Below are positions 20,506 through 31,804 of a stretch of 64,000 nucleotides of DNA, in pieces (positions within the stretch are counted from its first letter, which is position 1; each line of letters opens with the position of its first letter). This DNA comes from Geoalkalibacter ferrihydriticus DSM 17813. GTDB taxonomy: Bacteria; Desulfobacterota; Desulfuromonadia; Desulfuromonadales; Geoalkalibacteraceae. Under the pieces are notes generated by a model that saw only the letters and a program-made list of their open reading frames with translations, was not told the DNA's origin and did not search any database. Made by a program: the position numbers and the translations under genes. Location: NCBI RefSeq assembly GCF_000820505.1, contig NZ_JWJD01000003.1, positions 340,411-404,410 of the forward strand, written 5' to 3'.

Positions 20506-20563
20506 GGATTTCCGATTTCTTGCAAATCAGCCGCTGCCGGTTATAGTCACTAAAAAGTTCTGA

Positions 20564-21034
20564 ATGGCGGCGGTTATGCAGATGAAGAAAAGTTTAAAAA
20601 TTCTCGTTCCCATTGATTTTTCAAAGCACAGCCTTGAGACCCTGAGGTTTGCTCTGACCTTGAGAGATTATTTCGATCCGACCTTCTTTCTTCTCTATGT
20701 GGTCGTCGATGGTGAATTTGAGTATTTCACCCAGATGTCAGGCACTCCGCGTGAAGAGCAACGCCGGCAGATGCAAGCGGCACTAAGTCAATTGGAACAG
20801 GAAGCGCAGCGCATTCGCGAGATAGTTCCCGATGCGCGCGTTGAAGCAACGGTGCTCACCGGCACGCCCTTTAAAGAAATCTGCCGCTACGCCGAGCAAC
20901 AGAGCGTGCAGCTGATCGTCATCGGCACCCACGGCCGCACCGGGCTCTCTCATTTGCTCATCGGCAGTACCGCTGAGCGCGTGGTGCAACAAGCTTCCTG
21001 CCCGGTTCTCAGTGTTAAGCCTTCCATTCTCTGA
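20564..21034 (+). CDS. universal stress protein family
   Basis: 156 residues from the first ATG; ATGs at 20576 and 20582 give 152 and 150 residues, and the conserved part begins at KILVPIDFSKHS. UspA fold with the ATP-binding pattern in IGTHGRTGLSHLLIGSTAERV (G-x2-G-x9-G-S). It is expected to be a cytoplasmic nucleotide-binding stress protein; the precise role is unknown. No clear operon partner: truA ends 58 bp before it and rplM has its own promoter after it. Confidence 0.88.
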   Translation: MAAVMQMKKSLKILVPIDFSKHSLETLRFALTLRDYFDPTFFLLYVVVDGEFEYFTQMSGTPREEQRRQMQAALSQLEQEAQRIREIVPDARVEATVLTGTPFKEICRYAEQQSVQLIVIGTHGRTGLSHLLIGSTAERVVQQASCPVLSVKPSIL

Positions 21035-21073
21035 GCGTCTCGACAAAATACCCCAGGGCTCGGGGAAAATCCC

Positions 21074-21102
21074 TTGACATCAGATTTTCTTTCGGATAAG
21101 TT
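21074..21102 (+). promoter_or_regulatory. probable promoter of rplM-rpsI
   Basis: Perfect -35 TTGACA (21074-21079), with -10 candidates TAAGTT (21097) or GATAAG (21095). It lies 57 bp before rplM. Confidence 0.4.
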
Positions 21103-21158
21103 CTCAACTTCTGTGAGCCCCGTTCATACATCACAGATGACTGATAGAGAGGAAATTC

Positions 21159-21587
21159 ATGAGCACCCGAGTCGTTTCAAATTCACAAGTCGAAAAGAGC
21201 TGGTACGTCATTGATGTCGAGGGCAAGGTTCTCGGCCGTGCCGCCACCGAAGTCGCCCGTATTCTGCGCGGCAAACACAAAGCGATCTACGCCCCGAGTG
21301 TCGATACGGGTGATTTCGTTATTATCCTCAACGCCGATAAGATTCGCCTGACCGGCAACAAGATGGCCGATAAGATGTATTATCGGCACTCCGGTTATCC
21401 AGGGGGCATCAAGTCGATCAACGCGGAAAAACTGCTGGCGACCAAGCCGGAAGAGTTGATCAAGAAAGCTGTCAAGGGCATGCTGCCGAAAAACAAACTT
21501 GGTCGGCAAATGTTCAAGAAGCTCAAGGTCTACACCGGTGTTGATCATCCGCATCAGGCTCAGCAGCCTAAAGAATTGACTTTTTAA
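21159..21587 (+). CDS. rplM: ribosomal protein L13 (uL13)
   Basis: 142 residues, standard length. Early-assembling protein of the 50S subunit. Motifs: [29 protein letters not shown], then [26 protein letters not shown] and [30 protein letters not shown] site before ATG 21159. Operon with rpsI, 18 bp downstream. Confidence 0.98.
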   Translation: MSTRVVSNSQVEKSWYVIDVEGKVLGRAATEVARILRGKHKAIYAPSVDTGDFVIILNADKIRLTGNKMADKMYYRHSGYPGGIKSINAEKLLATKPEELIKKAVKGMLPKNKLGRQMFKKLKVYTGVDHPHQAQQPKELTF

Positions 21588-21605
21588 GGTCCAGGAGATA
21601 GATGA

Positions 21606-21998
21606 ATGGCTCAGGAAACCTTTAATGCCACAGGCAAAAGAAAAACCTCCGTGGCCCGGGTACGCATGATGCCCGGTCAGGGCAGGATCATGGTCAACAA
21701 TCGTACGCTGGACGAGTACTTTGGTCGTGAAACCTCCAAGATGGTGGTGATGCAGCCTCTGGAACTGACCCAGAAGGTTGGGCAGTTCGATATTTTCGTC
21801 AACGTATTCGGCGGTGGGCCTTCGGGTCAGGCCGGTGCCATCAAGCACGGCATCACCAAGGCGCTTCTCGCGGTCGATGCGGAACTGCGTGGAACCCTGA
21901 AAAAAGCCGGGTTCATAACTCGCGACAGTCGCATCAAGGAACGCAAAAAGTACGGTTTGCGTGGGGCGCGGCGCAGCTTCCAGTTCTCCAAACGTTAA
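21606..21998 (+). CDS. rpsI: ribosomal protein S9 (uS9)
   Basis: 130 residues. 30S protein whose C-terminal tail reaches the P-site t[23 protein letters not shown] at the N-terminus, [20 protein letters not shown] in the middle, and the basic tail [19 protein letters not shown]. Partner of rplM. A strong terminator follows. Confidence 0.98.
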   Translation: MAQETFNATGKRKTSVARVRMMPGQGRIMVNNRTLDEYFGRETSKMVVMQPLELTQKVGQFDIFVNVFGGGPSGQAGAIKHGITKALLAVDAELRGTLKKAGFITRDSRIKERKKYGLRGARRSFQFSKR

Positions 21999-22021
21999 GT
22001 ATTGCGTTTTTTGCGGCATTC

Positions 22022-22049
22022 AAAGGGAACCCCCACGGGTTCCCTTTTT
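22022..22049 (+). terminator. intrinsic terminator after rpsI
   Basis: 11-bp perfect stem (AAAGGGAACCC at 22022-22032 with GGGTTCCCTTT at 22037-22047), 4-nt loop, run of five T. It ends 19 bp before argC. Confidence 0.88.
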
Positions 22050-22067
22050 GCTTTCAAGGAGTCCTTC

Positions 22068-23105
22068 ATGGTCAATGTGGCGATTGTCGGTGCCAGTGGT
22101 TATACGGGTGTGGAGTTGGTGAGATTGCTTCATGCTCACCCGTCGGTGGAAATTACCTGTGTAACCTCAAGGCAGAGCGTCGGCGAAGAGTTGGCTGCGG
22201 TCTTTCCATCCCTGTTTGGACGAATTGCGCACGTTTGCGACGATGTCGACGTTGATCTGGTCTGCGCCAAGTCCGATGTCGTTTTCACCGCCTTGCCCCA
22301 CCAGACCGCCATGGCCGTGGTCCCCGCGTTTCTTCGGGCGGGTAAGCGGGTCATCGATCTCTCCGCCGACTATCGGCTGCGCGATGTCTCGGTTTATGAG
22401 CAATGGTATCAGGCGCATACCAGCCCGGAGTTGCTGAGTGAAGCCGTTTATGGTCTTCCCGAACTCTACCGGGAGAAAATCGCCACAGCCCGCCTGGTGG
22501 CCAACCCGGGCTGTTATCCCACCAGCGTGGCGCTCGCCCTTAAACCCTTGCTCCAGCAGGGCTTGGTCGATGTCTCGACCCTGGTGGTTGATGCAAAATC
22601 CGGAGCCAGTGGCGCTGGGCGTTCGGCCAAGCTCGGCAGTCTTTTCTGTGAGGTCAATGAAGGTTTTAAGGCTTACGGCGTTGCCGGGCACCGACACACG
22701 CCGGAAATCGAACAGACCCTCAGTGACGTGGCCGGCACTCCGGTACGCCTGACCTTCACGCCCCATTTGTTGCCGATCAATCGCGGAATTCTTTCAACCT
22801 GCTACGCACAATTCGCCGCGGCGCTTTCGATTGGGGATCTGCGCGATATTTACCAGCAGCAATACGGCGACGAACCTTTCGTGCGGGTTCTTCCCGAAGG
22901 TGTTTGGCCCAATGTCGCTTTTGTGCGCGGCAGCAATTTCTGCGACATCAACCTGACACTTGACCCCCGCACCGGGCGGGTCATCGTCATTGCGGCCATC
23001 GATAATCTGGTCAAGGGAGCCGCCGGGCAAGCCGTCCAGAACATGAATCTGATGCTCGGCATCAATGAACGACAGGGTTTGGAGCAATTGCCGCTGTTTC
23101 CCTGA
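22068..23105 (+). CDS. argC: N-acetyl-gamma-glutamyl-phosphate reductase
   Basis: 345 residues. NADPH-dependent third step of arginine synthesis. NADP motif [18 protein letters not shown], catalytic Cys in [15 protein letters not shown], then the [27 protein letters not shown] and HRHTPEIEQ segments and the [11 protein letters not shown] motif. An AAGGAG site (22056-22061) selects ATG 22068; the open frame upstream belongs to the rpsI 3' region and terminator. Not linked to other arg genes here. Confidence 0.96.
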   Translation: MVNVAIVGASGYTGVELVRLLHAHPSVEITCVTSRQSVGEELAAVFPSLFGRIAHVCDDVDVDLVCAKSDVVFTALPHQTAMAVVPAFLRAGKRVIDLSADYRLRDVSVYEQWYQAHTSPELLSEAVYGLPELYREKIATARLVANPGCYPTSVALALKPLLQQGLVDVSTLVVDAKSGASGAGRSAKLGSLFCEVNEGFKAYGVAGHRHTPEIEQTLSDVAGTPVRLTFTPHLLPINRGILSTCYAQFAAALSIGDLRDIYQQQYGDEPFVRVLPEGVWPNVAFVRGSNFCDINLTLDPRTGRVIVIAAIDNLVKGAAGQAVQNMNLMLGINERQGLEQLPLFP

Positions 23106-23255
23106 TTGTGCGAGCGTTTTCCTGCCCGGCGCGGACCCTCTGGGCGGCTTTGTTGGGCCCGATTCAAGTTGACTTAGACAACCATTTATGGTTTCCTACG
23201 AAGCTGTATTTTCAGTCTTCGGGCAGTTCTCTTGGGCCCGTCGACAGGCGGTTTC
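23106..23255 (+). other. argC-queA spacer, no gene
   Basis: 150 bp with no open frame of note. TTGACT near 23169 could be a -35 box, but no good -10 follows at proper spacing. I see no preQ1-type aptamer before queA. Confidence 0.4.
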
Positions 23256-25450
<2,195 letters not shown>

Positions 25451-25504
25451 GCCGCGACTAAGCGTCTTTTCTCCACCAACTGCCCATAGAGGAGGAATAA
25501 CAAA

Positions 25505-25810
25505 ATGGTTTCTGAAGCTTTTGCCATGGCTGGGAACGGCGCACAACAGGGTAACCCCTATTCGGGCATCATCATGCTGGTGCTCATGTTCGCCATTTTC
25601 TACTTTTTGCTGATCCGGCCTCAACAGAAGCGGGCCAAGCAGCACCGGGAGTTGCTTGACGCGCTGCAGGTCGGCGACCGAGTAGTGACAGCCGGAGGAC
25701 TTCACGGCCGCATCGCGACTTTGGAAGATTCCGTGGTGACCCTGGAAATCGCCACCGGCGTGAAGGTCAAGGTTAATCGCGCATCGATTGCCAACAAAAA
25801 AGCGGAATAA
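25505..25810 (+). CDS. yajC: preprotein translocase subunit YajC
   Basis: 101 residues. One membrane helix (about residues 20-38, IIMLVLMFAIFYFLLIRP) followed by the conserved cytoplasmic QQKRAKQHRELLDALQVGDRVVTAGGLHGRI. Accessory subunit of SecDF. GGAGGAAT ribosome site before ATG 25505. It heads the yajC-secD-secF run. Confidence 0.95.
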   Translation: MVSEAFAMAGNGAQQGNPYSGIIMLVLMFAIFYFLLIRPQQKRAKQHRELLDALQVGDRVVTAGGLHGRIATLEDSVVTLEIATGVKVKVNRASIANKKAE

Positions 25811-25894
25811 TCGCGGCGTCCGCAATTTGGCCCCGGCGGCTTTCACCCTTTGGAGACGCCGGGGGATTAAACAACGCAAGGAGAGTTGAACGAT

Positions 25895-27499
25895 ATGTCC
25901 AAAAGCCTCAAGATGCGGGGTGCGGTCATCCTGCTGCTGGTGATTCTGTCCTTCTTCGCCCTGGGGCCCACTCTTTTCGGCGATAAGTTGCCGGAGTGGT
26001 GGACCAGGACTTTTGACCCCATTCATCTGGGGCTCGATCTGCAAGGCGGGATGCACCTGATCCTCGGTGTCGAGGTCGACAAGGCCGTTGAGAGCCGGTT
26101 GGACAGCCTGGTGGATCAGGCGGAATCTCTGCTGCGCGAACGCGATCTGATCTATCGCAGTGTCTCGCGCGATCTGGCCGCCGGTGGAATCAGCATCACC
26201 GTTTATGACGAAGAATCGGCGCGGCAGGTTGAAAGAATCATGCGCGATAGCTTCCCCAATCTTGAGGAACAGACCCAACCCCTGGACGGCGGCTATATTG
26301 CCAAACATTTCCGCTTCACTGAACGTGAAATCGAACAGATCAGGGATTATGCCCATCGGCAGGCATTGGAAACTTTGCGCAATCGTGTCGATCAGTTCGG
26401 CGTGACGGAACCGGTCCTTCAGCGTCAGGCGGATCACCGCATTCTCATTCAGTTGCCCGGCGTGGATGACCCCCATCGCGCCATTGCGTTGCTCGGCAAG
26501 ACCGCTCGGCTGGAGTTTAAAATGGTGGCCGAGGATGTGACCCCCACCGACATTGCCGAAGGGCGATTGCCGTCTGGAACCGAGATTCTTTACGAGCGGC
26601 GCGTCGATCCGCGCACCGGCGCGGTGACGGAAACTCCTGTTGCGGTACACACCGCGACTCTTATGACCGGGGATCTGCTTGCCGATGCGCAGGTGCGTAT
26701 CGATCCGCGTTTCAATGAGCCCTATGTCGCCATCGATTTCAATGCCCTAGGGGCGCGGCGCTTCGATCAGATCACCGCGGCCAATGTTGGCCGGCGCATG
26801 GCCATCGTATTGGATGATACCGTCTATTCTGCGCCCGTCATCCGAGAACGGATCTCAGGAGGAAGCGCGCAGATTTCCGGGGCCTTCACCGAGCGCGAGG
26901 CTACCGATCTCGCCATCGTACTGCGCGCCGGTTCTTTGCCCGCGCCGGTGCAGATCATGGAAAACCGCACCGTGGGACCATCCTTGGGGCGCGATTCCAT
27001 ACAACAGGGCATCGTTTCGATTACTGTCGGTGGCGCCCTCGTCGTGGTGGCTATTGCCGTTTACTACGGGTTGTCCGGGCTGGTGGCCATTCTTGCCCTG
27101 GTGCTCAATCTGGTCTTTATCATGGCGATGCTGACCTTGTTCAAGGCCTCTTTGACGTTGCCCGGAATCGCCGGAATCGTGCTGACGGTCGGGATGGCCG
27201 TGGATGCCAACGTGCTGATTTTTGAACGTATCCGTGAAGAATTGCGGATCGGCAAGACGGCGCGTGCCGCTCTTGAGGCCGGCTACGCCAAGGCATTTTC
27301 AACTATCATCGACGCCAATATCACCACCCTGGTCGCCGCCCTGGTTCTTTTTCAGTTCGGTACCGGCCCGGTCAAAGGCTTTGCCGTTACTCTGTCAGTG
27401 GGTATCATTGCCTCTCTGTTTACCGCTATTTTCGTAACGCGGACGGTTTTTGATTACTTTCTGACCAGCGGCCGAGCCAAGCGGTTAAGCATCGGCTGA
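25895..27499 (+). CDS. secD: protein translocase subunit SecD
   Basis: 534 residues. RND-type membrane subunit that uses the proton gradient to pull proteins across after SecA. First helix, then DLQGGMHLILGVEVD; the periplasmic P1 domain spans about 60-330; helices 2-6 at the end carry GLSGLVAILALVLNL and MAVDANVLIFERIREEL. AAGGAG (25878-25883) fits ATG 25895, not TTG 25886. Followed by secF after 17 bp. Confidence 0.96.
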   Translation: MSKSLKMRGAVILLLVILSFFALGPTLFGDKLPEWWTRTFDPIHLGLDLQGGMHLILGVEVDKAVESRLDSLVDQAESLLRERDLIYRSVSRDLAAGGISITVYDEESARQVERIMRDSFPNLEEQTQPLDGGYIAKHFRFTEREIEQIRDYAHRQALETLRNRVDQFGVTEPVLQRQADHRILIQLPGVDDPHRAIALLGKTARLEFKMVAEDVTPTDIAEGRLPSGTEILYERRVDPRTGAVTETPVAVHTATLMTGDLLADAQVRIDPRFNEPYVAIDFNALGARRFDQITAANVGRRMAIVLDDTVYSAPVIRERISGGSAQISGAFTEREATDLAIVLRAGSLPAPVQIMENRTVGPSLGRDSIQQGIVSITVGGALVVVAIAVYYGLSGLVAILALVLNLVFIMAMLTLFKASLTLPGIAGIVLTVGMAVDANVLIFERIREELRIGKTARAALEAGYAKAFSTIIDANITTLVAALVLFQFGTGPVKGFAVTLSVGIIASLFTAIFVTRTVFDYFLTSGRAKRLSIG

Positions 27500-27516
27500 G
27501 GAATAAGGAGCGATTC

Positions 27517-28458
27517 ATGCGGTTGATCAAGTCCGACACCAACATCGATTTTATCGGTAAGCGCAAGCTCGCCGTTGCGTTTTCCCTGGTGATGATCCTG
27601 GTCGGGATCGTTTCGCTCATCGCCAAGGGCGGTCCCAATTACGGCATTGACTTTGCGGGTGGCATGCTCGTTCAGGTCAAATTTCAAACCGACACCACCC
27701 CTCCCGAGATCAGAGAGGCTCTTGCCGGTGTAGATCTCGGCCCCATCGGCGTCCAGCAGTTCGGGGACGAAGCCAACGAGTTTCTGATCCGTACCCAAGT
27801 CACGACGACTGAAATCGAGGGTTTGGCCCAGCAGGTTGACCTGGTTCTTGAGCAGTCTTACGGCGCGGATATGGTTGAATTGCGCCGTGCCGAAATGGTC
27901 GGCCCTCAGGTCGGTCAGGAATTGCGCACCAAGGGGATGCTTGCCATTCTCTACGCCATGGTCGGAATTTTGATCTACGTCACCTGGCGTTTCGAGTTTC
28001 GCTTTGCGCTGGGTGCCATCATTGCGCTGATGCACGATGTGCTCATTACCCTGGGTCTTTTCTCGTTGTTCGGGCGCGAGATTGACCTTCCCATCGTCGC
28101 GGCCTTTCTGGCCATTATCGGTTATTCGCTCAACGACACCATCATCGTCTATGACCGCATACGAGAGAACATGGCCAAGCATGGCCGCGAGGGTCTGCCC
28201 GCGGTAATCAACAAAAGTATCAACCAGACCCTGTCGCGCACCATTTTGACATCGGGTACGACCCTGATGGTGGTTCTGGCCCTGTTTATTTTTGGCGGCG
28301 GGGTGATTCACAACTTCGCCTTTGCCCTGCTCATCGGGGTTATCGTCGGGACCTATTCGTCCATTTTTGTCGCCAGCCCGATCCTGATTTTCTGGGAAAA
28401 CTGGCGGCCGAGGAAAGAGTCGCAGGCTGAAGACGTTGCGCAGGAGGTTGCATCATGA
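27517..28458 (+). CDS. secF: protein translocase subunit SecF
   Basis: 313 residues, partner of SecD. First helix, then the GPNYGIDFAGGMLVQV motif, a small periplasmic domain, and five helices with FLAIIGYSLNDTIIVYDRIREN. AAGGAG site before ATG 27517. The stop overlaps the next gene (ATGA). Confidence 0.96.
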   Translation: MRLIKSDTNIDFIGKRKLAVAFSLVMILVGIVSLIAKGGPNYGIDFAGGMLVQVKFQTDTTPPEIREALAGVDLGPIGVQQFGDEANEFLIRTQVTTTEIEGLAQQVDLVLEQSYGADMVELRRAEMVGPQVGQELRTKGMLAILYAMVGILIYVTWRFEFRFALGAIIALMHDVLITLGLFSLFGREIDLPIVAAFLAIIGYSLNDTIIVYDRIRENMAKHGREGLPAVINKSINQTLSRTILTSGTTLMVVLALFIFGGGVIHNFAFALLIGVIVGTYSSIFVASPILIFWENWRPRKESQAEDVAQEVAS

Positions 28459-29012
28459 AGAAAGAGACTTGGATTCTGGCGGGCGCAGCCCTGATCATCG
28501 GTGTTCTGCTCGGTGTCATTCTCACCAAGGACGGCAGGGATTCGACGCCTGCCCGCACCGCCGCGCCTCCATCCTCGGCGCCCAATGTCAACTTGTCGCA
28601 GAACATCCAGATGCTTGAAGAAATTGTGCGCAAGGAACCCGGCAATCGCAGTGCCTGGGTTCAACTCGGGCACAATTACTTCGACAGCAACCAGCCCATG
28701 AAAGCCATCGAAGCCTACAATAAGGCTTTGGAGCTTGATCCGAACGATCCGGACGTCATCACCAATCAAGGGGTTATGTTTCGCCGCGTCGGCTGGTACG
28801 ATCGGGCCATCGAGAACTTTCGCAAGGCCAACGACATGAATCCTTTCCACCCGCAGAGTCTCTACAACATGGGTGTCGTATACCGCTACGATTTGCAGGA
28901 TCTGGACAAGGCCTATCAGGCCTGGTCGCGCTATGTTGAGCTGCATCCCACCTCGCAGGGCACCGAGCAACTCCGCGGCGAATTGCGTGCCATAGAAGCT
29001 CTTCGCCAATAG
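28455..29012 (+). CDS. membrane-anchored TPR protein
   Basis: 185 residues. An N-terminal membrane helix (about 6-24) and a Pro/Ala/Ser linker, then three to four TPR repeats from about residue 50, including AWVQLGHNYFDSNQPMKAIEAYNKALELDPNDPDVITNQGV and a repeat with YDRAIENFRKANDMNP. Probably a periplasmic protein-interaction scaffold anchored in the inner membrane. It overlaps secF by 4 bp, so it is co-translated with the Sec genes; a role in export assembly is only suggested by context. Confidence 0.85.
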   Translation: MKKETWILAGAALIIGVLLGVILTKDGRDSTPARTAAPPSSAPNVNLSQNIQMLEEIVRKEPGNRSAWVQLGHNYFDSNQPMKAIEAYNKALELDPNDPDVITNQGVMFRRVGWYDRAIENFRKANDMNPFHPQSLYNMGVVYRYDLQDLDKAYQAWSRYVELHPTSQGTEQLRGELRAIEALRQ

Positions 29013-29049
29013 TCGCTCGGGGAGGGTGCCGCCGTTTGTCAGCTATTGC

Positions 29050-29077
29050 GAAAGGCCGGGATTTTTCCCGGCCTTTC
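29050..29077. terminator. hairpin after the secDF operon
   Basis: Perfect 12-bp inverted repeat GAAAGGCCGGGA/TCCCGGCCTTTC (29050-29061 and 29066-29077) with a T-rich loop but a poor T-run after it. Confidence 0.6.
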
Positions 29078-29117
29078 GTCTATGTGGGTGCATGACCACA
29101 AAGGGGAAGCAGATATC

Positions 29118-29978
29118 ATGAAATCCAGATGTTTCATCTGCGCACTGCTGCTGTTGGCTCTGTCCGGATGCGCCATGTCGCAGCGCCCGGTGACGGGCGT
29201 TCTTTTTGGTGAGATCCTCTGGGAGAACACCGTGTACGTGCGTGGCGACGTCACCCTCGAGGAGGGGGCGACTCTGCATATCGCACCAGGCACACAAGTG
29301 CTGTTTCTACCTCCCCTTGAGGGTGAAGATCTTCTTCAGGTTCATCCCTTTTTCCCCGGCAGTGAACTGATCATTCGGGGGCGCATCCTGGCACGGGGAA
29401 CTGCCGATGAGCCTATCGTGTTTCGCTCCGCACAGGCCGATGCCGGTCGTGGGAGCTGGGGGGCGGTTAATTTGCGGCAGAGCCCGGAGGCAATTTTTTC
29501 TCATTGCATCTTCACCCAGGCCGACAGTGCTATCCATAGCTTCGATTCCCTGGTGCGGGTTGAGCACAGCCTGTTCGAAAATAATCTGGTTGCCCTGCGC
29601 TTCAATACCAGCGACATCCGCATCGAGCATAATTTGATCCGTGACAACGCGGCCGGGATTCGGTTTCACTACGGTGCGCCAATCATTAATAACAACCACC
29701 TGGTGGACAATGGCAAAAGTTTTTTCATCACTTCCCATCCTCGCGATTATTTGATCCGGAACAACAATATCCTGCGCAGTCGCGAGTATTCCGTGGTGTT
29801 TGGCGAAGAGGTCCCCGAAGATGTGCAGATGGCCGACAACTACTGGGGTAGCACGGATCCGGCGCAGATCGAGGCAAGCCTCTTCGATGGCCGGCGACTT
29901 GCTTATCTTGGTCAGCTCATCTATTTGCCGGCGGCCACCCAGCCTTTTGCCGAGGCGGGGCCCTCATGGATCCGGTGA
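29118..29978 (+). CDS. lipoprotein with right-handed beta-helix repeats
   Basis: 286 residues. Lipoprotein signal with lipobox LSGC at residues 16-19 (ALLLLALSGCAMSQ). The rest has the period of a parallel beta-helix, with Asn-rich turns such as IEHNLIRDNAAG, INNNHLVDNGK and RNNNILRSREY, similar to NosD/pectate-lyase-like folds; AGTQV-type positions near the start suggest the usual cap. Likely an outer-membrane lipoprotein; substrate unknown. AAGGGGAAG site selects ATG 29118 over earlier in-frame codons. Overlaps recJ by 13 bp. Confidence 0.8.
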   Translation: MKSRCFICALLLLALSGCAMSQRPVTGVLFGEILWENTVYVRGDVTLEEGATLHIAPGTQVLFLPPLEGEDLLQVHPFFPGSELIIRGRILARGTADEPIVFRSAQADAGRGSWGAVNLRQSPEAIFSHCIFTQADSAIHSFDSLVRVEHSLFENNLVALRFNTSDIRIEHNLIRDNAAGIRFHYGAPIINNNHLVDNGKSFFITSHPRDYLIRNNNILRSREYSVVFGEEVPEDVQMADNYWGSTDPAQIEASLFDGRRLAYLGQLIYLPAATQPFAEAGPSWIR

Positions 29979-31687
29979 GCCTGCGGCGCTGGTTGCCGCG
30001 CCGCTCCGATTGCACACCGCTGCAGGTTGCGAACCTTGCCGCTGAACTCAATCTCTCCTCCCTCTGCGCACGTGTGCTTGCCGGCCGCGGATTGACTGAC
30101 CCCGCACAGGCGCAAGGGTTTCTCGAAGCGCGTCTTGCGGCGCTGCCCGATCCCTCGCTGTTGAGCAACATGGATCTTGCCGCAGAGCGTCTGGCGCACG
30201 CGGTGCGTGAGCAGCAAAAGGTGACGGTGCACGGCGACTACGATGTGGACGGCATCAGTGGCGCTGCCCTGCTTGTTGAAAGCCTGGGCGCCATGGGTGC
30301 GCAGGTTGATTTTCACATTCCCCTGCGTCTGCGTGATGGTTACGGTCTCTCTGCCGATGCCCTGCGCGCGGCCCATGCTCAAGGCAAGAATTTGGTGGTG
30401 TCCGTCGACTGCGGCATCAGCGCCCATGAAGAAGCCGATTTAGCGCGCGAATTGGGGCTGGATCTGATCATCACCGATCACCATCAACCCCCGAATGCTC
30501 TGCCCCGTGCGTTTGCTCTGGTCAATCCGCATTTGCCGGGTGATGCATTTCCCGACAAGCAGCTCGCCGGAGTTGGCGTAGCATTTTTTCTGGCTCTGGC
30601 GGTGCGCAGGCAGTTGCGCGCCCAAGGCTGGTTTAGCCTGCGTCCCGAGCCGGATCTGCGGCAGGTGCTCGACTTGGTGGCGCTGGGCTCTATTGCCGAT
30701 ATCGTGCCCCTCACCGGGGTCAATCGTATCCTGACCCGGGCCGGTCTGGAGCTGATGGCCCAGGATCGGCGGCCGGGTCTGGCTGCGTTGCGCCAAGTGG
30801 CCGCCGTGCGCGAAATGAACTGCGGCGCTGTGGGGTTTCAGCTGGCGCCGCGGCTCAATGCCGCCGGGCGCTTGGATGATGCTGCCTTGGCCGTTAGATT
30901 GTTGCTCACTGCCGACGTACAGGAGGCGCAAGGCATCGCGCGACAATTGGATGAGTGCAACCGAGAGCGCCAGGGAATCGAAACCGAAACCTTTGCCCAG
31001 GCGCTGGAGCGCCTTACAGCCCTTGATCAACCGCAGCGGCGTTCCATCGTGCTGGCTGATGAGCGATGGCATCCCGGGGTCATCGGCATTGTCGCCAGCC
31101 GAATGGTGGAACGCTTTCACCGCCCAGCCGTGCTCATTGCCCTTGATCAGGGTCGCGGCAAGGGTTCGGGCCGTTCGATTCGTGGGTTCCACTTGCACCG
31201 TGCCCTCGTCGAGTGCAGTGCGCGTCTGCAAGGGTACGGCGGGCACGAGTATGCCGCCGGCTTGACTCTGGCAGAGGATCAAGTGGAGAGCTTTGCCGCG
31301 CAATTCGAAAACCTGGCCCAGGATCGTCTTGGCGAGGAGGATCTTATCCCACAGTTGCTGCACGACGGCGAGGTCGATCTGACGGCGTTTGCTCAACAGG
31401 ATGTCGCGGAACTTGCGTCCCTGGCGCCCTTTGGTCCCGGCAACGCCGAGCCCCTTTTTTGTGTTCGGAACGCGGAGTTTCATCAACCGCGCTGCGTTGG
31501 CCGCGATCATCTACAATTTCAGTTGCGCCAAGGATCGCTCAGGTTGCCGTGCATTGCCTTCGGGGTGGCGTCACGCTGGGAGGGGATTACCGGGCGGGTC
31601 GATGCTCTTTGCACGCCCCAGATCAACAACTGGCGAGGGCGTGAATCCGTGCAGTTGCGCGTGCGGGATTTGCGAAAGATTTTGTAA
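29966..31687 (+). CDS. recJ: single-strand DNA exonuclease RecJ
   Basis: 573 residues. 5'-3' ssDNA exonuclease of recombination and mismatch repair. DHH-family motifs: VHGDYDVDGISGAALL (I), SVDCGIS (II), IITDHHQPP (III), RLNAAGRLDDA, and DHHA1 motif YGGHEYAAGLTL. The C-terminal OB-type domain covers about 460-573. The TAA stop lies inside the start of a palindromic repeat (GTAACT). Confidence 0.95.
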   Translation: MDPVSLRRWLPRRSDCTPLQVANLAAELNLSSLCARVLAGRGLTDPAQAQGFLEARLAALPDPSLLSNMDLAAERLAHAVREQQKVTVHGDYDVDGISGAALLVESLGAMGAQVDFHIPLRLRDGYGLSADALRAAHAQGKNLVVSVDCGISAHEEADLARELGLDLIITDHHQPPNALPRAFALVNPHLPGDAFPDKQLAGVGVAFFLALAVRRQLRAQGWFSLRPEPDLRQVLDLVALGSIADIVPLTGVNRILTRAGLELMAQDRRPGLAALRQVAAVREMNCGAVGFQLAPRLNAAGRLDDAALAVRLLLTADVQEAQGIARQLDECNRERQGIETETFAQALERLTALDQPQRRSIVLADERWHPGVIGIVASRMVERFHRPAVLIALDQGRGKGSGRSIRGFHLHRALVECSARLQGYGGHEYAAGLTLAEDQVESFAAQFENLAQDRLGEEDLIPQLLHDGEVDLTAFAQQDVAELASLAPFGPGNAEPLFCVRNAEFHQPRCVGRDHLQFQLRQGSLRLPCIAFGVASRWEGITGRVDALCTPQINNWRGRESVQLRVRDLRKIL

Positions 31688-31747
31688 CTATTCAGCTGCA
31701 ACGACCCACAGTGCCGCCGCACCCTGCGGTGCGTGCTGAACAGTTGC
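31684..31747. repeat. GTAACT-TTCAGC palindromic repeat, copy 2
   Basis: Runs from GTAACTATTCAGCTGCAACG to GTGCTGAACAGTTGC, with an extra internal hairpin CCGCACC-CTGCGGTGCG. Matches the inverted copy 1 at 16625-16670. Its first bases supply the TAA stop of recJ. Confidence 0.65.
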
Positions 31748-31769
31748 AAAATTACTTGATGAAAATAAG

Positions 31770-31804
31770 AAGGGCCGGTCCTGCAAGACCGGCCCTTGGT
31801 TTTT
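31770..31804. terminator. bidirectional terminator between recJ and the aminotransferase
   Basis: 11-bp perfect stem (AAGGGCCGGTC at 31770-31780 with GACCGGCCCTT at 31787-31797), then GGTTTTT; A-rich on the other side. It serves the two convergent genes. Confidence 0.8.

Noticed and set aside
23106-23255. preQ1 riboswitch before queA
   Set aside because: No preQ1-I type stem with A-rich tail can be drawn near the start codon.
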